This document shows, piece by piece, positions 14,559 through 21,643 of a DNA stretch of 41,264 nucleotides. Numbering within the stretch: position 1 is the stretch's first letter; each line of letters begins with the position of its first letter. A program made the translations under genes and the position numbers. Below the pieces are notes generated by a model, which was not told where the DNA came from, ran no database searches, and worked only from the letters and a program-made list of their open reading frames with translations. The DNA is from a virus: positions 1 through 41,264 of the IMG/VR virus record IMGVR_UViG_3300015245_000722. One strand, 5' to 3'.

Positions 14559-14896
14559 GCGATTTCCTCCGGAGGGCGATCGGCGACGACGCGCAGCATC
14601 GTTTGCGGGCGCTTGTCGCTCGGCAGGAGCGCGAAGCGATCGCGACCGATCCGTGCAAGCTCGAGGCCCTCGCGACGGCACAGAAGCTCGACCTGCGCCG
14701 GGGTCATGCAGTCGATCGGCTGGACCAGCGCTGGCGCTCGAGGCGCCGGCTGCACGATGGAGCGGATGAGCTCGCTCGATTCGCGGAACCAGCCGCGGGA
14801 CCACTCGCCGTGCGAATGGGTGTGCTCGGGATGCGGGTTCAGGGAGTGCGGCAACCGCAGCCTGGCGACGCGGCGCCCTTCTTCGTAGGCGGTCAT
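14555..14896 (-). CDS. Hypothetical protein
   Basis: This 113-residue protein has a histidine-rich segment (NPHPEHTHSHGEWSRGW, about residues 20-36) that could bind metal, and a C-terminal IDCMTPAQVELLCRREGLEL helix pair. The start at 14896 overlaps the upstream stop (ATGA). No family is recognised. Confidence 0.55.
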   Translation of the reverse strand: MTAYEEGRRVARLRLPHSLNPHPEHTHSHGEWSRGWFRESSELIRSIVQPAPRAPALVQPIDCMTPAQVELLCRREGLELARIGRDRFALLPSDKRPQTMLRVVADRPPEEIA

Positions 14897-15159
14897 CGGA
14901 TGAGTCCCACGCGACGGGCTATCGGAAGATCGAACTCGGGGAAGCCTGCGATGTGCGTGCATTCGAGCTTAAGCTCGCCGCGGTGAACCCAGCGGCGAGC
15001 TATCCAGGTCTCGCCCTCGTCGAGCGGCGTTGGACAGTCCTGAGCCTCAGCTAAGGCGACGGGCTGGGATTGATCGTGGAGCTGAGTCTGGAGGGACTGC
15101 GCGCTGACCAGTAGCGCAATTACGGCTGCGGTCAGGAAAACCGATAAACGCTTGTTCAT
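14893..15159 (-). CDS. Small exported or membrane protein, first gene of PL operon
   Basis: This 88-residue protein has a basic start and a hydrophobic segment (LSVFLTAAVIALLVSAQS, about residues 5-22), either a signal peptide or a membrane anchor. The rest contains two Cys residues and is exported if the signal is cleaved. The ATG at 15159 has GGAGG five bases upstream. It is the first gene after the leftward promoter. Function unknown. Confidence 0.65.
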   Translation of the reverse strand: MNKRLSVFLTAAVIALLVSAQSLQTQLHDQSQPVALAEAQDCPTPLDEGETWIARRWVHRGELKLECTHIAGFPEFDLPIARRVGLIR

Positions 15160-15188
15160 CACTCCCTCCCATGATGACTATGGGAGAA

Positions 15189-15218
15189 AGTGTAGAACTA
15201 AAAGTAACCTAGTGTCAA
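15189..15218 (-). promoter_or_regulatory. Leftward early promoter PL
   Basis: On the minus strand, -35 TTGACA (15218-15213) and -10 TACACT (15194-15189) are 18 bases apart, with a start expected near 15182, about 23 bases before the first leftward gene. An operator-like site fills the spacer. It is the only strong promoter I can see for the leftward arm. Confidence 0.8.
15194..15208. promoter_or_regulatory. Operator OL1
   Basis: GTTACTTTTAGTTCT on the minus strand fills the PL spacer. It differs at one base from OR1 in the same place in PR (GTTACTTTTGGTTCT). A repressor bound here would block RNA polymerase. Confidence 0.7.
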
Positions 15219-15232
15219 GAACCGAAAGTCAC
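15218..15232. promoter_or_regulatory. Operator OL2
   Basis: GTGACTTTCGGTTCT on the minus strand lies just upstream of the PL -35 box, centred exactly 24 bases from OL1. It matches OR1 at 13 of 15 positions. The site overlaps the gap after the secreted-protein gene. Confidence 0.6.
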
Positions 15233-15238
15233 ATTTCG

Positions 15239-15832
15239 CTAAAGCCCTCGCTCCCTGGGGCGTTCCGAGGCCTTCCAAGCTTCGCGGAGAGCGCTTGCTT
15301 GAGGTAAATCTACGAAGACTTCGCCGCTATCTAAGTTGTTCAATGTGGACGTGAAAGTGACAACCAATCCCGGCAATTTCCAGCGCGCCTCGATGGACTG
15401 GAATCTAGCGCCCATGCGATTTTGTACTGGCAGCCTATCGACTTTGGTGGCCTGGCCGTATTTTTCGGTCAGCTTGTTGAGGACCAGTTCCTGTGTGTCT
15501 ACGCCATCCGTAAGAAAGTGGACTCCAATTAAGCGACCGGCGCTCTCCAATATGAACATCCGCCAATTCTTCACAATGGGCGGCATCTCGTCTTTTGAAA
15601 ACACTATACGACGCGGAGGGTTTGCGTATCCGCGGAGCGGCGCCGCGTCCTGAACGCAGGTCCGCGGAGGGAAGGCGTCATAGATCTTGGTGTTTCCCGC
15701 GAAGCCATCGTACGAACATTCCGGCAGGTTGATAGCTTCGCCCAAGACGAAACCGAAAATGGACTGTGTCTCCGCGAATGCTGCCGGCGAAATCAGCACG
15801 CAGCACCATAGAGCCGAGATCAGGATCCTCAC
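15239..15832 (-). CDS. Secreted protein coupled to repressor (candidate lysogenic-conversion gene)
   Basis: This 197-residue protein has a signal peptide ending in AFAE (residues 1-21) and four later Cys residues that could pair in the periplasm. Its ATG overlaps the repressor stop (ATGA), so it should be made whenever the repressor is made, that is, in the lysogen. This is the usual setting for a moron: a superinfection-exclusion or host-altering factor. The N-terminal FGFVLGEAINLPEC pattern is seen in exported proteins of unknown function. The role is inferred from place and export signal only. Confidence 0.75.
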   Translation of the reverse strand: MRILISALWCCVLISPAAFAETQSIFGFVLGEAINLPECSYDGFAGNTKIYDAFPPRTCVQDAAPLRGYANPPRRIVFSKDEMPPIVKNWRMFILESAGRLIGVHFLTDGVDTQELVLNKLTEKYGQATKVDRLPVQNRMGARFQSIEARWKLPGLVVTFTSTLNNLDSGEVFVDLPQASALREAWKASERPRERGL

Positions 15833-16221
15833 GCGTGGGGATCCTTGTCGGATTTTTTTCCCAGCGAACCGAGAGCTGTCACTTGGCGAATCGCTATGGG
15901 TTTGAGATATTCCGGAAGGCGTTGCATTGCGACGTTCATCTGGTCGGAATATTGATCGGCTGCGAGTGAGTCCGAACGCTTAGGGCCGCGGCCGGAAATA
16001 AGCCATTCGGTATGGCATCCAGCCCAGCTGGCGATGTCAGCGCACCGCACGAGCGTGGGCATGCCTTCTCCTTCTAGCCATTTTCTGGCGCCCTTCTGTG
16101 AGACCTTAAATATCTTAGCTACTGTGGCCTGCCGATTTTTTCCCTTGGGAGGCACGCCCATATCGTCGCAGATCTCATTGAGTCGTGTGGCGAACCCCTG
16201 AAGTTGCTCTTTGGTATCCAT
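15829..16221 (-). CDS. CI-like immunity repressor, short form
   Basis: This 130-residue protein has an N-terminal helix-turn-helix (RQATVAKIFKVSQKGARKWL, residues about 30-49), then ADIASWAGCHTEWLISGRGP typical of phage repressor N-domains. There is no S24 peptidase domain, so it should not cleave itself when RecA is active. The ATG at 16221 was chosen because the domain begins there; a longer frame from 16302 would cross the operators. No clear ribosome site precedes the ATG; operator OR3 abuts it. It is divergent from the Cro-like gene. Confidence 0.82.
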   Translation of the reverse strand: MDTKEQLQGFATRLNEICDDMGVPPKGKNRQATVAKIFKVSQKGARKWLEGEGMPTLVRCADIASWAGCHTEWLISGRGPKRSDSLAADQYSDQMNVAMQRLPEYLKPIAIRQVTALGSLGKKSDKDPHA

Positions 16222-16236
16222 GTTACCAAAGGTAAC
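16222..16236. promoter_or_regulatory. Operator OR3
   Basis: GTTACCAAAGGTAAC is a perfect inverted repeat directly before the repressor ATG. Its centre lies 25 bases from OR2. Repressor or Cro bound here would block the repressor's own expression, as OR3 does in lambda. Confidence 0.65.
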
Positions 16237-16246
16237 CTTGTGCGGA

Positions 16247-16261
16247 AGAACAAGCAGTTCT
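16247..16261. promoter_or_regulatory. Operator OR2
   Basis: AGAACAAGCAGTTCT is a perfect inverted repeat of the half-site AGAAC, which also forms one half of OR1, OL1 and OL2. It is centred 24 bases from OR1 and overlaps the first base of the PR -35 box. Confidence 0.6.
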
Positions 16262-16290
16262 TGACCGGAAGTTACTTTTGGTTCTAGACT
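16261..16290 (+). promoter_or_regulatory. Rightward early promoter PR
   Basis: -35 TTGACC (16261-16266) and -10 TAGACT (16285-16290) are 18 bases apart. Transcription would start near 16297, only about four bases before the Cro-like ATG, so that mRNA is nearly leaderless. OR1 fills the spacer. Confidence 0.78.
16271..16285. promoter_or_regulatory. Operator OR1
   Basis: GTTACTTTTGGTTCT fills the spacer of PR, in the same place and direction as OL1 in PL, with one base different. It combines a GTTAC half-site (as OR3) and a GTTCT half-site (as OR2). Confidence 0.7.
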
Positions 16291-16300
16291 GCGTTGCATC

Positions 16301-16549
16301 ATGGACGTGAATCCTCTTGCCCGAGCGATCGAAATTGTCGGTTTGTCGACCCTGGCCCAGAAGCTCGGGGTGACCTACCAGGCCATACGGAAGTGGCAGC
16401 GCCGTGGGCGCATGCCCAGGACCGAATGGACCGGCGAAACGAACTATGCCGGCACGATCGAGCAGTTGACCGATGGGCGCGTGACAAAAATATCATTGCT
16501 CGCCGAGTGGTCGGAAAGCTCGTCGCCCGCAACGGCTGTGGCCGCATGA
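16301..16549 (+). CDS. Cro/YdaS-like regulator
   Basis: This 82-residue helix-turn-helix protein (IEIVGLSTLAQKLGVTYQAI, then RKWQRRGRMP) belongs to the YdaS/Cro-like group used as the second regulator in many lambdoid phages. It is the first gene of PR and divergent from the repressor. Its 5' leader is very short and no ribosome site is visible, suggesting leaderless translation. It probably competes with the repressor for the OR sites. Confidence 0.82.
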   Translation: MDVNPLARAIEIVGLSTLAQKLGVTYQAIRKWQRRGRMPRTEWTGETNYAGTIEQLTDGRVTKISLLAEWSESSSPATAVAA

Positions 16550-16557
16550 AATGACAG

Positions 16558-16595
16558 AAGAGAGTCGATCCCATTAGGGGCGATTCTCTTTTTTT
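16558..16595 (+). terminator. Rho-independent terminator after cro-like gene
   Basis: GAGAGTCG (16560-16567) pairs with CGATTCTC (16581-16588) with one G-T pair, with a further CCC/GGG inside, followed by seven T residues. It lies in the place of lambda tR1, between the Cro- and CII-like genes, so an antitermination or read-through step may act here. Confidence 0.8.
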
Positions 16596-16627
16596 GTCCC
16601 AAGCCTGTCTTTAGGACGGCTTAGGAC
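16596..16627 (+). promoter_or_regulatory. Second hairpin before the CII-like gene
   Basis: GTCC-AAGCC-GTC pairs with GAC-GGCTT-GGAC around a short loop, with one mismatch. It directly follows the terminator T-run and ends 20 bases before the CII-like ATG. It could alter read-through or RNA stability. Confidence 0.5.
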
Positions 16628-16647
16628 ATTTTCTCAGGGGGTCGTAA

Positions 16648-17076
16648 ATGGAAAACAAGCAAAGCGAGCTCGATTTCAAATACGAGAACATCTATGACGC
16701 ACTGCGCGCCGCTGTGCAAGGCCTCGGTGGGTTCAAGAAGGTGGGGCAGCGGCTGTGGTCAAAGAAGGATCCAGATGAGGCGGGGCGCTGCATGGCGGAC
16801 GCACTCAATCCGACCCAGGCTCGCAAGCTCGATCCGGAAGAAACAATCGCGATCCTTCGGTGGGCGCGCGATGCTGGCTTTCACGCCGCAAAACATTTTC
16901 TAGACGATCGCACGGGCTACGAAAGGTCTAAGCCTGTGAACATTGACGACGCGCGAGAGAAACTCGGACGCGAAATTCTTGAGGGTGTGAAACGGCAGGA
17001 GCAGTTGCTTGCCGAGTACAAGCAATTGCTGGAGCCCGTTCAACCTCAACTTCGTGATGTATCGGTGACTAAGTAG
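16648..17076 (+). CDS. CII-like transcriptional regulator
   Basis: This 142-residue protein resembles the phage CII family of beta-/gammaproteobacterial prophages: an N-terminal helical domain (YDALRAAVQGLGGFKKVGQR), a middle ALNPTQARKLDPEETIAILR segment, and a C-terminal coiled coil (residues about 105-130). In this place after cro it probably activates lysogeny promoters. It has a GGGGG ribosome site before the ATG. Confidence 0.75.
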   Translation: MENKQSELDFKYENIYDALRAAVQGLGGFKKVGQRLWSKKDPDEAGRCMADALNPTQARKLDPEETIAILRWARDAGFHAAKHFLDDRTGYERSKPVNIDDAREKLGREILEGVKRQEQLLAEYKQLLEPVQPQLRDVSVTK

Positions 17077-17082
17077 GCCTCA

Positions 17083-17472
17083 ATGTATCCCTTGGGAGGG
17101 GGCTCTGAGATTCAGGCGGCGCTGGGAAGCTTGATGTCGGAATCCATCTACGCCGGTTTGCCCGCGAGCTTCGGCTCGCCGCGGGCGGCCGCGGCGCGCA
17201 TCGTCGATTTGCCCACGCTCGTCGAGCGTGAACGTTTCTTCCTGAGTGTCCCTGCGCCCTGGCGCGGGATGATCGCGCACTTCGCGCGGATCGGGCTTGC
17301 CGCTTTTGTGGTGATCGCCGAAGAGCTCGAGGAGCGCCAGCGTAGGCTCACCGAGGTTCCCCCGGCATGGCGCGCGGAGGTCGAGTCGCACGTCAAGCGC
17401 CTATGGTCGCGGCGCGAGGAGCTGCGCGCGGGCTGGCGGCCCGGGCGCAAGTCTGAACAAGAGGGTGAATGA
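17083..17472 (+). CDS. Hypothetical early protein
   Basis: This 129-residue protein has a hydrophobic centre (FARIGLAAFVVIAEEL) and a charged C-terminal helix (EVESHVKRLWSRREELRAGW). Its stop overlaps the start of the next small gene (ATGA). The pattern VERERFFLSVPAPWRG...HFARIGLAAFV is common in unknown proteins before phage primase genes. Function unknown. Confidence 0.65.
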   Translation: MYPLGGGSEIQAALGSLMSESIYAGLPASFGSPRAAAARIVDLPTLVERERFFLSVPAPWRGMIAHFARIGLAAFVVIAEELEERQRRLTEVPPAWRAEVESHVKRLWSRREELRAGWRPGRKSEQEGE

Positions 17473-17633
17473 GCGGCAAGCTGCCGAATGTTCCCGCGGC
17501 GCGCAGGCGCGCAGTGTGGCGCTCGATGCTGCGCGAGCGCCGGATTGGCGATTGGCAAAGCCTGGCTGACAAGCTTCCGATTCGCCTGGCGATCGTCAGG
17601 GATTACCACCGGCGATACCGACAGGTCAATTGA
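17469..17633 (+). CDS. Small basic protein
   Basis: This 54-residue, Arg-rich protein (MSGKLPNVPAARRRAVWRSM, then LADKLPIRLAIVRDYHRRY) begins in a four-base overlap with the upstream gene and ends three bases before the primase ATG. The charge and helical pattern suggest nucleic acid binding. Function unknown. Confidence 0.55.
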   Translation: MSGKLPNVPAARRRAVWRSMLRERRIGDWQSLADKLPIRLAIVRDYHRRYRQVN

Positions 17634-17636
17634 TCC

Positions 17637-20267
17637 ATGGCCACCCTCGACCAGGTCATCTCGCAGATGATCGCGGCGGACATGCCTCCGCTGCCGCCGG
17701 GGCATCCGGTCGCGGACGGGAAGTGGCATCGCTACGGCCCGAAGCGCAAGGCCTGGTACCGCCTATTCGAGTTTCCATCGCGGAGTGGCAAGCGTTTCAT
17801 CTCCGGGTCGTTCGGATTCTTCCGCGGATCCGATCCGGGCACCTTCAAGGTGGAGTCGGACTTACGCGGCGTCGATCCGGGCGAGCTCGAGCGAATCAAG
17901 CGCTCTCAGGCGGGTATCGCGGAGCGGGACGAGGCCAGGCGGCTCGAGCGGGCCGGATTCGCGGGCAATCGCGCGCGCGGGCAGTACGATGCGGCGGCGC
18001 CGAGCGGGACATCGCCCTATCTCCAGCGCAAGGGCGTCGAGGCCGAGGCGCCGCTCAAATTCGCGGCGGACGGCACGCTGCTTGTGCCCATGATCCGCTA
18101 CGACGTCACCGATGCGCAGCTGCAGGATCCGGACTATCGCGGGCCGAAGAAGCTGGCCGGCCTGCAGAAGATCGCGCCCGACGGCGCCAAGCTCTTCAAC
18201 AAGGGGATGGCGAAGGAGGGTTGCGCATGCCGGCTGGGCGCGGAGCCGAAGGACGGCGATATCCTGCTGATCGCGGAGGGCGTGGCCACCGCGCTATCGA
18301 TACGCCAGGCCATCGGCCGGTCGCGCGCGGTGTACGTGGCTTTCGACGCCGGCAGCCTGGGCCCGGTCTCCGCGATTCTCCGCAAGCTCTACCCGAAGTC
18401 GCCGTTTCTCTTCTGCGCCGACGATGACGCTTACCTCGCGGCCTATATCAGCAAGCGCATGCGCGATGAGTGGGGCGCGCGCGAGGACTACGAGGCCTGG
18501 TTCTCGACCAAGATCTATCCGGCAAAGGATGGCGAGCTGAGCGTCGATTCTGAGCGCTATACCGATCCCGACGGCATCGAGGTGCTCACCGGGCTTTTTA
18601 GACTGGTGATGCCGCAAGGCGATGTCCGATCGCGTACCTTCGTGATGCAGAACGCCGGGCGCACCAAGGCGCACGCTGCGGCCAAGCAGGTCGGCATCGC
18701 CGCGGTGTGTTTCCCGGTCTTCACGGCGCGCAAGATGCACGCGAAGCCCGAGGGCCCGCGATGGACGGACTTCAACGACCTGCATGCGGTCGAGGGCCTG
18801 GCGGTTGCGGAGAAACAGATCGCGGAGGCGATCGCCGCGCTCGAGGCGGGAGAAAAGCAGCGGGCGGAGCTCTCCAAGGCGATCGCGGAGCAGGCGGCGC
18901 CGGGCAAGAAGAAAAAAAAACGGGATGACAAGGCTTCGCCGGGCGCGGGGGGCGCCGCGCCAGGTGATCCGGCCTTCTGGGAGAAATTCTGGGAGCTGGT
19001 CGACCGATTCACCTGGATCTATCCGACCGAGACCGCCTTCGATCATGAGTTGGGCGATATCGTCGGCGTCGCGGCGATGCGGCTGCACTTCGGATACGGA
19101 TATGTCGATTGGTGGCTTTCCAATAAGCGCCGGCGCACGGTGAACCTCGAGGATGTGGTCTTCGATCCGGCTGAGAAGGTGCGGCCGCCCAAGATCAACC
19201 TATATCGCGGCATGGGGATGGAGCCGTCCAAGGAGGGCTCCTGTAAGCGCCTCCTCGAGCTGCTCGCCTACCTGTGCGGCGATGACAACAACGTATTCGA
19301 GTGGATCCTCAAGTGGATTGCGCTGCCCCTGCAGCGCCCGGGTGCCAAGATGCAAACGGCGCTGATCTTCCAGGGCAAAGAAGGCACGGGCAAGAACATG
19401 TTCTATGGCGCGGTGCGCCAGATCTACGGCCGGCACGGCGGGGTGATCACTCAGCGCGAGCTGGAGGATCGCTTCAATCTATGGCTCTCCGCGAAGTTGT
19501 TCATGGTGGCGAACGAAGTGGTCACGCGCCAGGAGATGGGGCACCAGCGTGGCTATATCAAGCACCTCATCACCGAGCCCACGATCTTCATCAATCGCAA
19601 GAACCGTGACGCGCGCGAGGAAGAGAATCACGTCAACCTGGTGTTCTTCTCGAACGAGCAGCAGCCGCTCTCGATCGGCCCGGACGACCGGCGCATGGTA
19701 GTGGTCAGGACGCCGTCTCCCAAGGAGAAAAAATTCTATCTGGACGTCTTGGCGGAGATCCGCGCTGGAGGCGCGGCAGCGCTGTATCAATATCTGCTCG
19801 ACATCAAGCTGGAGGGCTTCGACGAATCCGCGGAGCCGATCGAGACCCAGGCGAAACGCGATCTGATCGAGATCAGCATGAACGCGGCGCAGCTCTTCTG
19901 GGTGGGGATCCACGAAGGCGAAGTACCGCTGCCCTATTGCCCGGCGCTGGTCGAGCATGTGTACAGATGCTATGGGGTGTGGTGTCGACGGAACGGCGAA
20001 AAAATGCCGATGCGCATCAATAAATTCGTCCCGGACTTCATGGCGCTGAACGGAGTACGTCGCTCATCATCGCTCGTGCCCACGCTGAGCAAGAACATGG
20101 GCTTGTGGTCCGCGAATGCCGAAACTCTCGTTCGCCGGCGCGTTCTGCTGATGGGCGAGCAGCCCGAGCTCGCCGAGGACACCGTCTGGATCAGGGATGG
20201 GGTGCTGAAGTTCGCAAAGGCGATGGAGATGTACTGTCGCAATGAAGAAGAGGAGCAGGCGTTTTGA
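17637..20267 (+). CDS. Toprim-helicase replication protein (primase/DUF5906)
   Basis: This 876-residue protein combines a Toprim-type primase region (LLIAEGVATAL at about 211-221, later FCADDDAYL) with a C-terminal DUF5906/D5-like helicase. Its Walker A GKEGTGKN lies at about 579-586, with Walker B-like LFMVANEV and a sensor region FFSNEQQPL. A Lys-rich linker (KKKKKRDDK) separates the two. Such proteins prime and unwind phage DNA. No other helicase is seen, so it probably serves as the main replication protein. The adjacent repeat-rich gap (20268-20583) could be its target. Confidence 0.88.
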   Translation: MATLDQVISQMIAADMPPLPPGHPVADGKWHRYGPKRKAWYRLFEFPSRSGKRFISGSFGFFRGSDPGTFKVESDLRGVDPGELERIKRSQAGIAERDEARRLERAGFAGNRARGQYDAAAPSGTSPYLQRKGVEAEAPLKFAADGTLLVPMIRYDVTDAQLQDPDYRGPKKLAGLQKIAPDGAKLFNKGMAKEGCACRLGAEPKDGDILLIAEGVATALSIRQAIGRSRAVYVAFDAGSLGPVSAILRKLYPKSPFLFCADDDAYLAAYISKRMRDEWGAREDYEAWFSTKIYPAKDGELSVDSERYTDPDGIEVLTGLFRLVMPQGDVRSRTFVMQNAGRTKAHAAAKQVGIAAVCFPVFTARKMHAKPEGPRWTDFNDLHAVEGLAVAEKQIAEAIAALEAGEKQRAELSKAIAEQAAPGKKKKKRDDKASPGAGGAAPGDPAFWEKFWELVDRFTWIYPTETAFDHELGDIVGVAAMRLHFGYGYVDWWLSNKRRRTVNLEDVVFDPAEKVRPPKINLYRGMGMEPSKEGSCKRLLELLAYLCGDDNNVFEWILKWIALPLQRPGAKMQTALIFQGKEGTGKNMFYGAVRQIYGRHGGVITQRELEDRFNLWLSAKLFMVANEVVTRQEMGHQRGYIKHLITEPTIFINRKNRDAREEENHVNLVFFSNEQQPLSIGPDDRRMVVVRTPSPKEKKFYLDVLAEIRAGGAAALYQYLLDIKLEGFDESAEPIETQAKRDLIEISMNAAQLFWVGIHEGEVPLPYCPALVEHVYRCYGVWCRRNGEKMPMRINKFVPDFMALNGVRRSSSLVPTLSKNMGLWSANAETLVRRRVLLMGEQPELAEDTVWIRDGVLKFAKAMEMYCRNEEEEQAF

Positions 20268-20583
20268 CCGGCCTGGTCCAACGGCTGCCTTTTGCACCGT
20301 CGGCGTGTCGCGGCGCCGACCAGGATGCGCTCGCGCGCGCGTCGCGGTGTAGACGGTGTAGAGGGTGCTGTAGACGGCCCTTAATCTGGAATTCTCTTTT
20401 CCATCAATGCCCGGTAGACGGTGTAGACGGTGTAGACGGGTGACGCGGGCGCGCACGTGCAGGCGCGCGCGGATGTGCGCGCGCTACGCGCGCGTGCGTA
20501 TACCTGTCTACACCGTCTACACCCTTGTAAAAATATTGAATGGAAAGGGAAATCCAGTGGTGACGGTGTAGAGGGTGTAGACG
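20268..20583. repeat. Non-coding repeat region, possible replication origin
   Basis: This 316-base gap holds no believable gene. It contains repeated GTAGACGGT/GTGTAGA words: near 20346-20377, 20412-20440 and 20559-20583 in direct orientation and 20505-20523 inverted. An alternating GC-rich palindromic stretch (20451-20500) and a short AT-rich segment (20526-20545) lie between them. Iterons next to a primase-helicase gene with a local AT-rich stretch suggest an origin. The last copies run up to the next ATG. Confidence 0.5.
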
Positions 20584-21360
20584 ATGGGAGATATTTTGAA
20601 GCCTGGGATCCAGGAGAAGATGGGCGTCGCGGTCAACGCGACCGATCTTTCCTCGATCGAGGGCCGCGAAGGGGCGGTGGAACGGGTTGCGGCGCTCGCT
20701 TATACGCAGACCAATCCAGGGGCGATCGAGCACGCCGCAAGGGAGCTTGGGGAGATCGACCCGGGGGCGGAGCTGGGCGCGCTCCTGATCCGGATCAAGG
20801 CGGGCAATCAATATCGCGAGGCTGATCGGGCCGCGGGCCTCCTCGTTCACTGGATTCGAAAGCATCCGAAATATGCGCACTGGAAGCTGCGAGACGGGCA
20901 CGGGCTGCTCCAGTCGTTCGCCCGGCAATCGCTCGCGGAGTGGCTGTGGCCCGTGTGCGCCGAATGCAAGGGGGTCGAGGCGGTCGGCATGGAGCGCGAC
21001 CGACGCGAGAACAAGCGGGTCAAGTGCCGCACCTGCTTTGGCGCGGGGCGCGTGAGGCGCCAGACCGAGAAGGGAACGGCCTTCTGGCGATCGTGCGAGT
21101 TGTGCTGCGGCTTCGGCCGCATGCTCCGCGAAAAGATCTACAACGTGAAGCCGCGCATCTGCCCGAGCTGCCAGGGAACCGGCCAGCGGCTCATCGACGA
21201 CTTCGAGCGCGCGCGCGTGCTCCGCGTTTCGCTTGCCCAGTACCAGCGGCATTGGCTGAAAAGATTCGATTGGCTGCGCAGCCGGCTCGATCATCTGGAT
21301 TGGAACGAAAACAACCTGTTGACCTCCGCGTTGGGAAGGCGTACAAATCCCGGTCCATAG
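20584..21360 (+). CDS. Zinc-finger protein, candidate Q-like antiterminator
   Basis: This 258-residue protein has DnaJ-like zinc modules: CAEC near residue 123, CRTCFGAG near 144, CELCCGFG near 167 and CPSCQGTG near 193. A basic helical C-terminus (QYQRHWLKRFDWLRSRLDHL) follows. Zinc proteins with CxxCxG repeats at the end of the early region, just before the late genes, are often lambda-Q-type antiterminators. The position fits, but the protein is not a clear Q homologue by eye. Confidence 0.6.
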   Translation: MGDILKPGIQEKMGVAVNATDLSSIEGREGAVERVAALAYTQTNPGAIEHAARELGEIDPGAELGALLIRIKAGNQYREADRAAGLLVHWIRKHPKYAHWKLRDGHGLLQSFARQSLAEWLWPVCAECKGVEAVGMERDRRENKRVKCRTCFGAGRVRRQTEKGTAFWRSCELCCGFGRMLREKIYNVKPRICPSCQGTGQRLIDDFERARVLRVSLAQYQRHWLKRFDWLRSRLDHLDWNENNLLTSALGRRTNPGP

Positions 21361-21643
21361 CGGCAACGTATTGATAGAAAGCCGCGCGGCGCGATGTTGG
21401 CGCCGATGCAGTAACCCAACGGGCGATAAGAAAAACGACAACTGCACCCGGCGGGACGGATGCTCTCGCTCGCTCTGAATTCCTGAAATCCAGATAATGG
21501 TCCAGCGCGGGCCGCTTCCCCATACTCACCCGGCTCGCCGGGCGGACTTTTAGCGTCTAGGCTTTTCTCTTCCATCCTCCTCCTTTGGTGGAAGCTTCGC
21601 CGCGGCAAGATTCGACGCGGCTTTTTATTCTTCGGAGCGCGCC
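21361..21643. other. Gap between early and late regions
   Basis: This 283-base gap contains no credible gene. It ends with a terminator hairpin and is where a lambda-like late promoter and Q site would lie. I could not pick a convincing -35/-10 pair. An inverted repeat CTTCCA/TGGAAG occurs at about 21569-21594. Confidence 0.5.
21599..21626 (+). terminator. Terminator hairpin before late genes
   Basis: GCCGCG (21599-21604) pairs with CGCGGC (21616-21621) and is followed by five T residues. It would stop early transcription, and a Q-type antiterminator would be needed to pass it. Confidence 0.6.

Noticed and set aside
20346-20586. Repeats as a small CRISPR array
   Set aside because: The repeated words are short, unevenly spaced and in both orientations, with no constant repeat and spacer lengths and no cas genes.
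21361-21643. Late promoter with clear -35/-10 boxes
   Set aside because: No pair with good boxes and spacing was found; a Q-dependent promoter may be hard to see.
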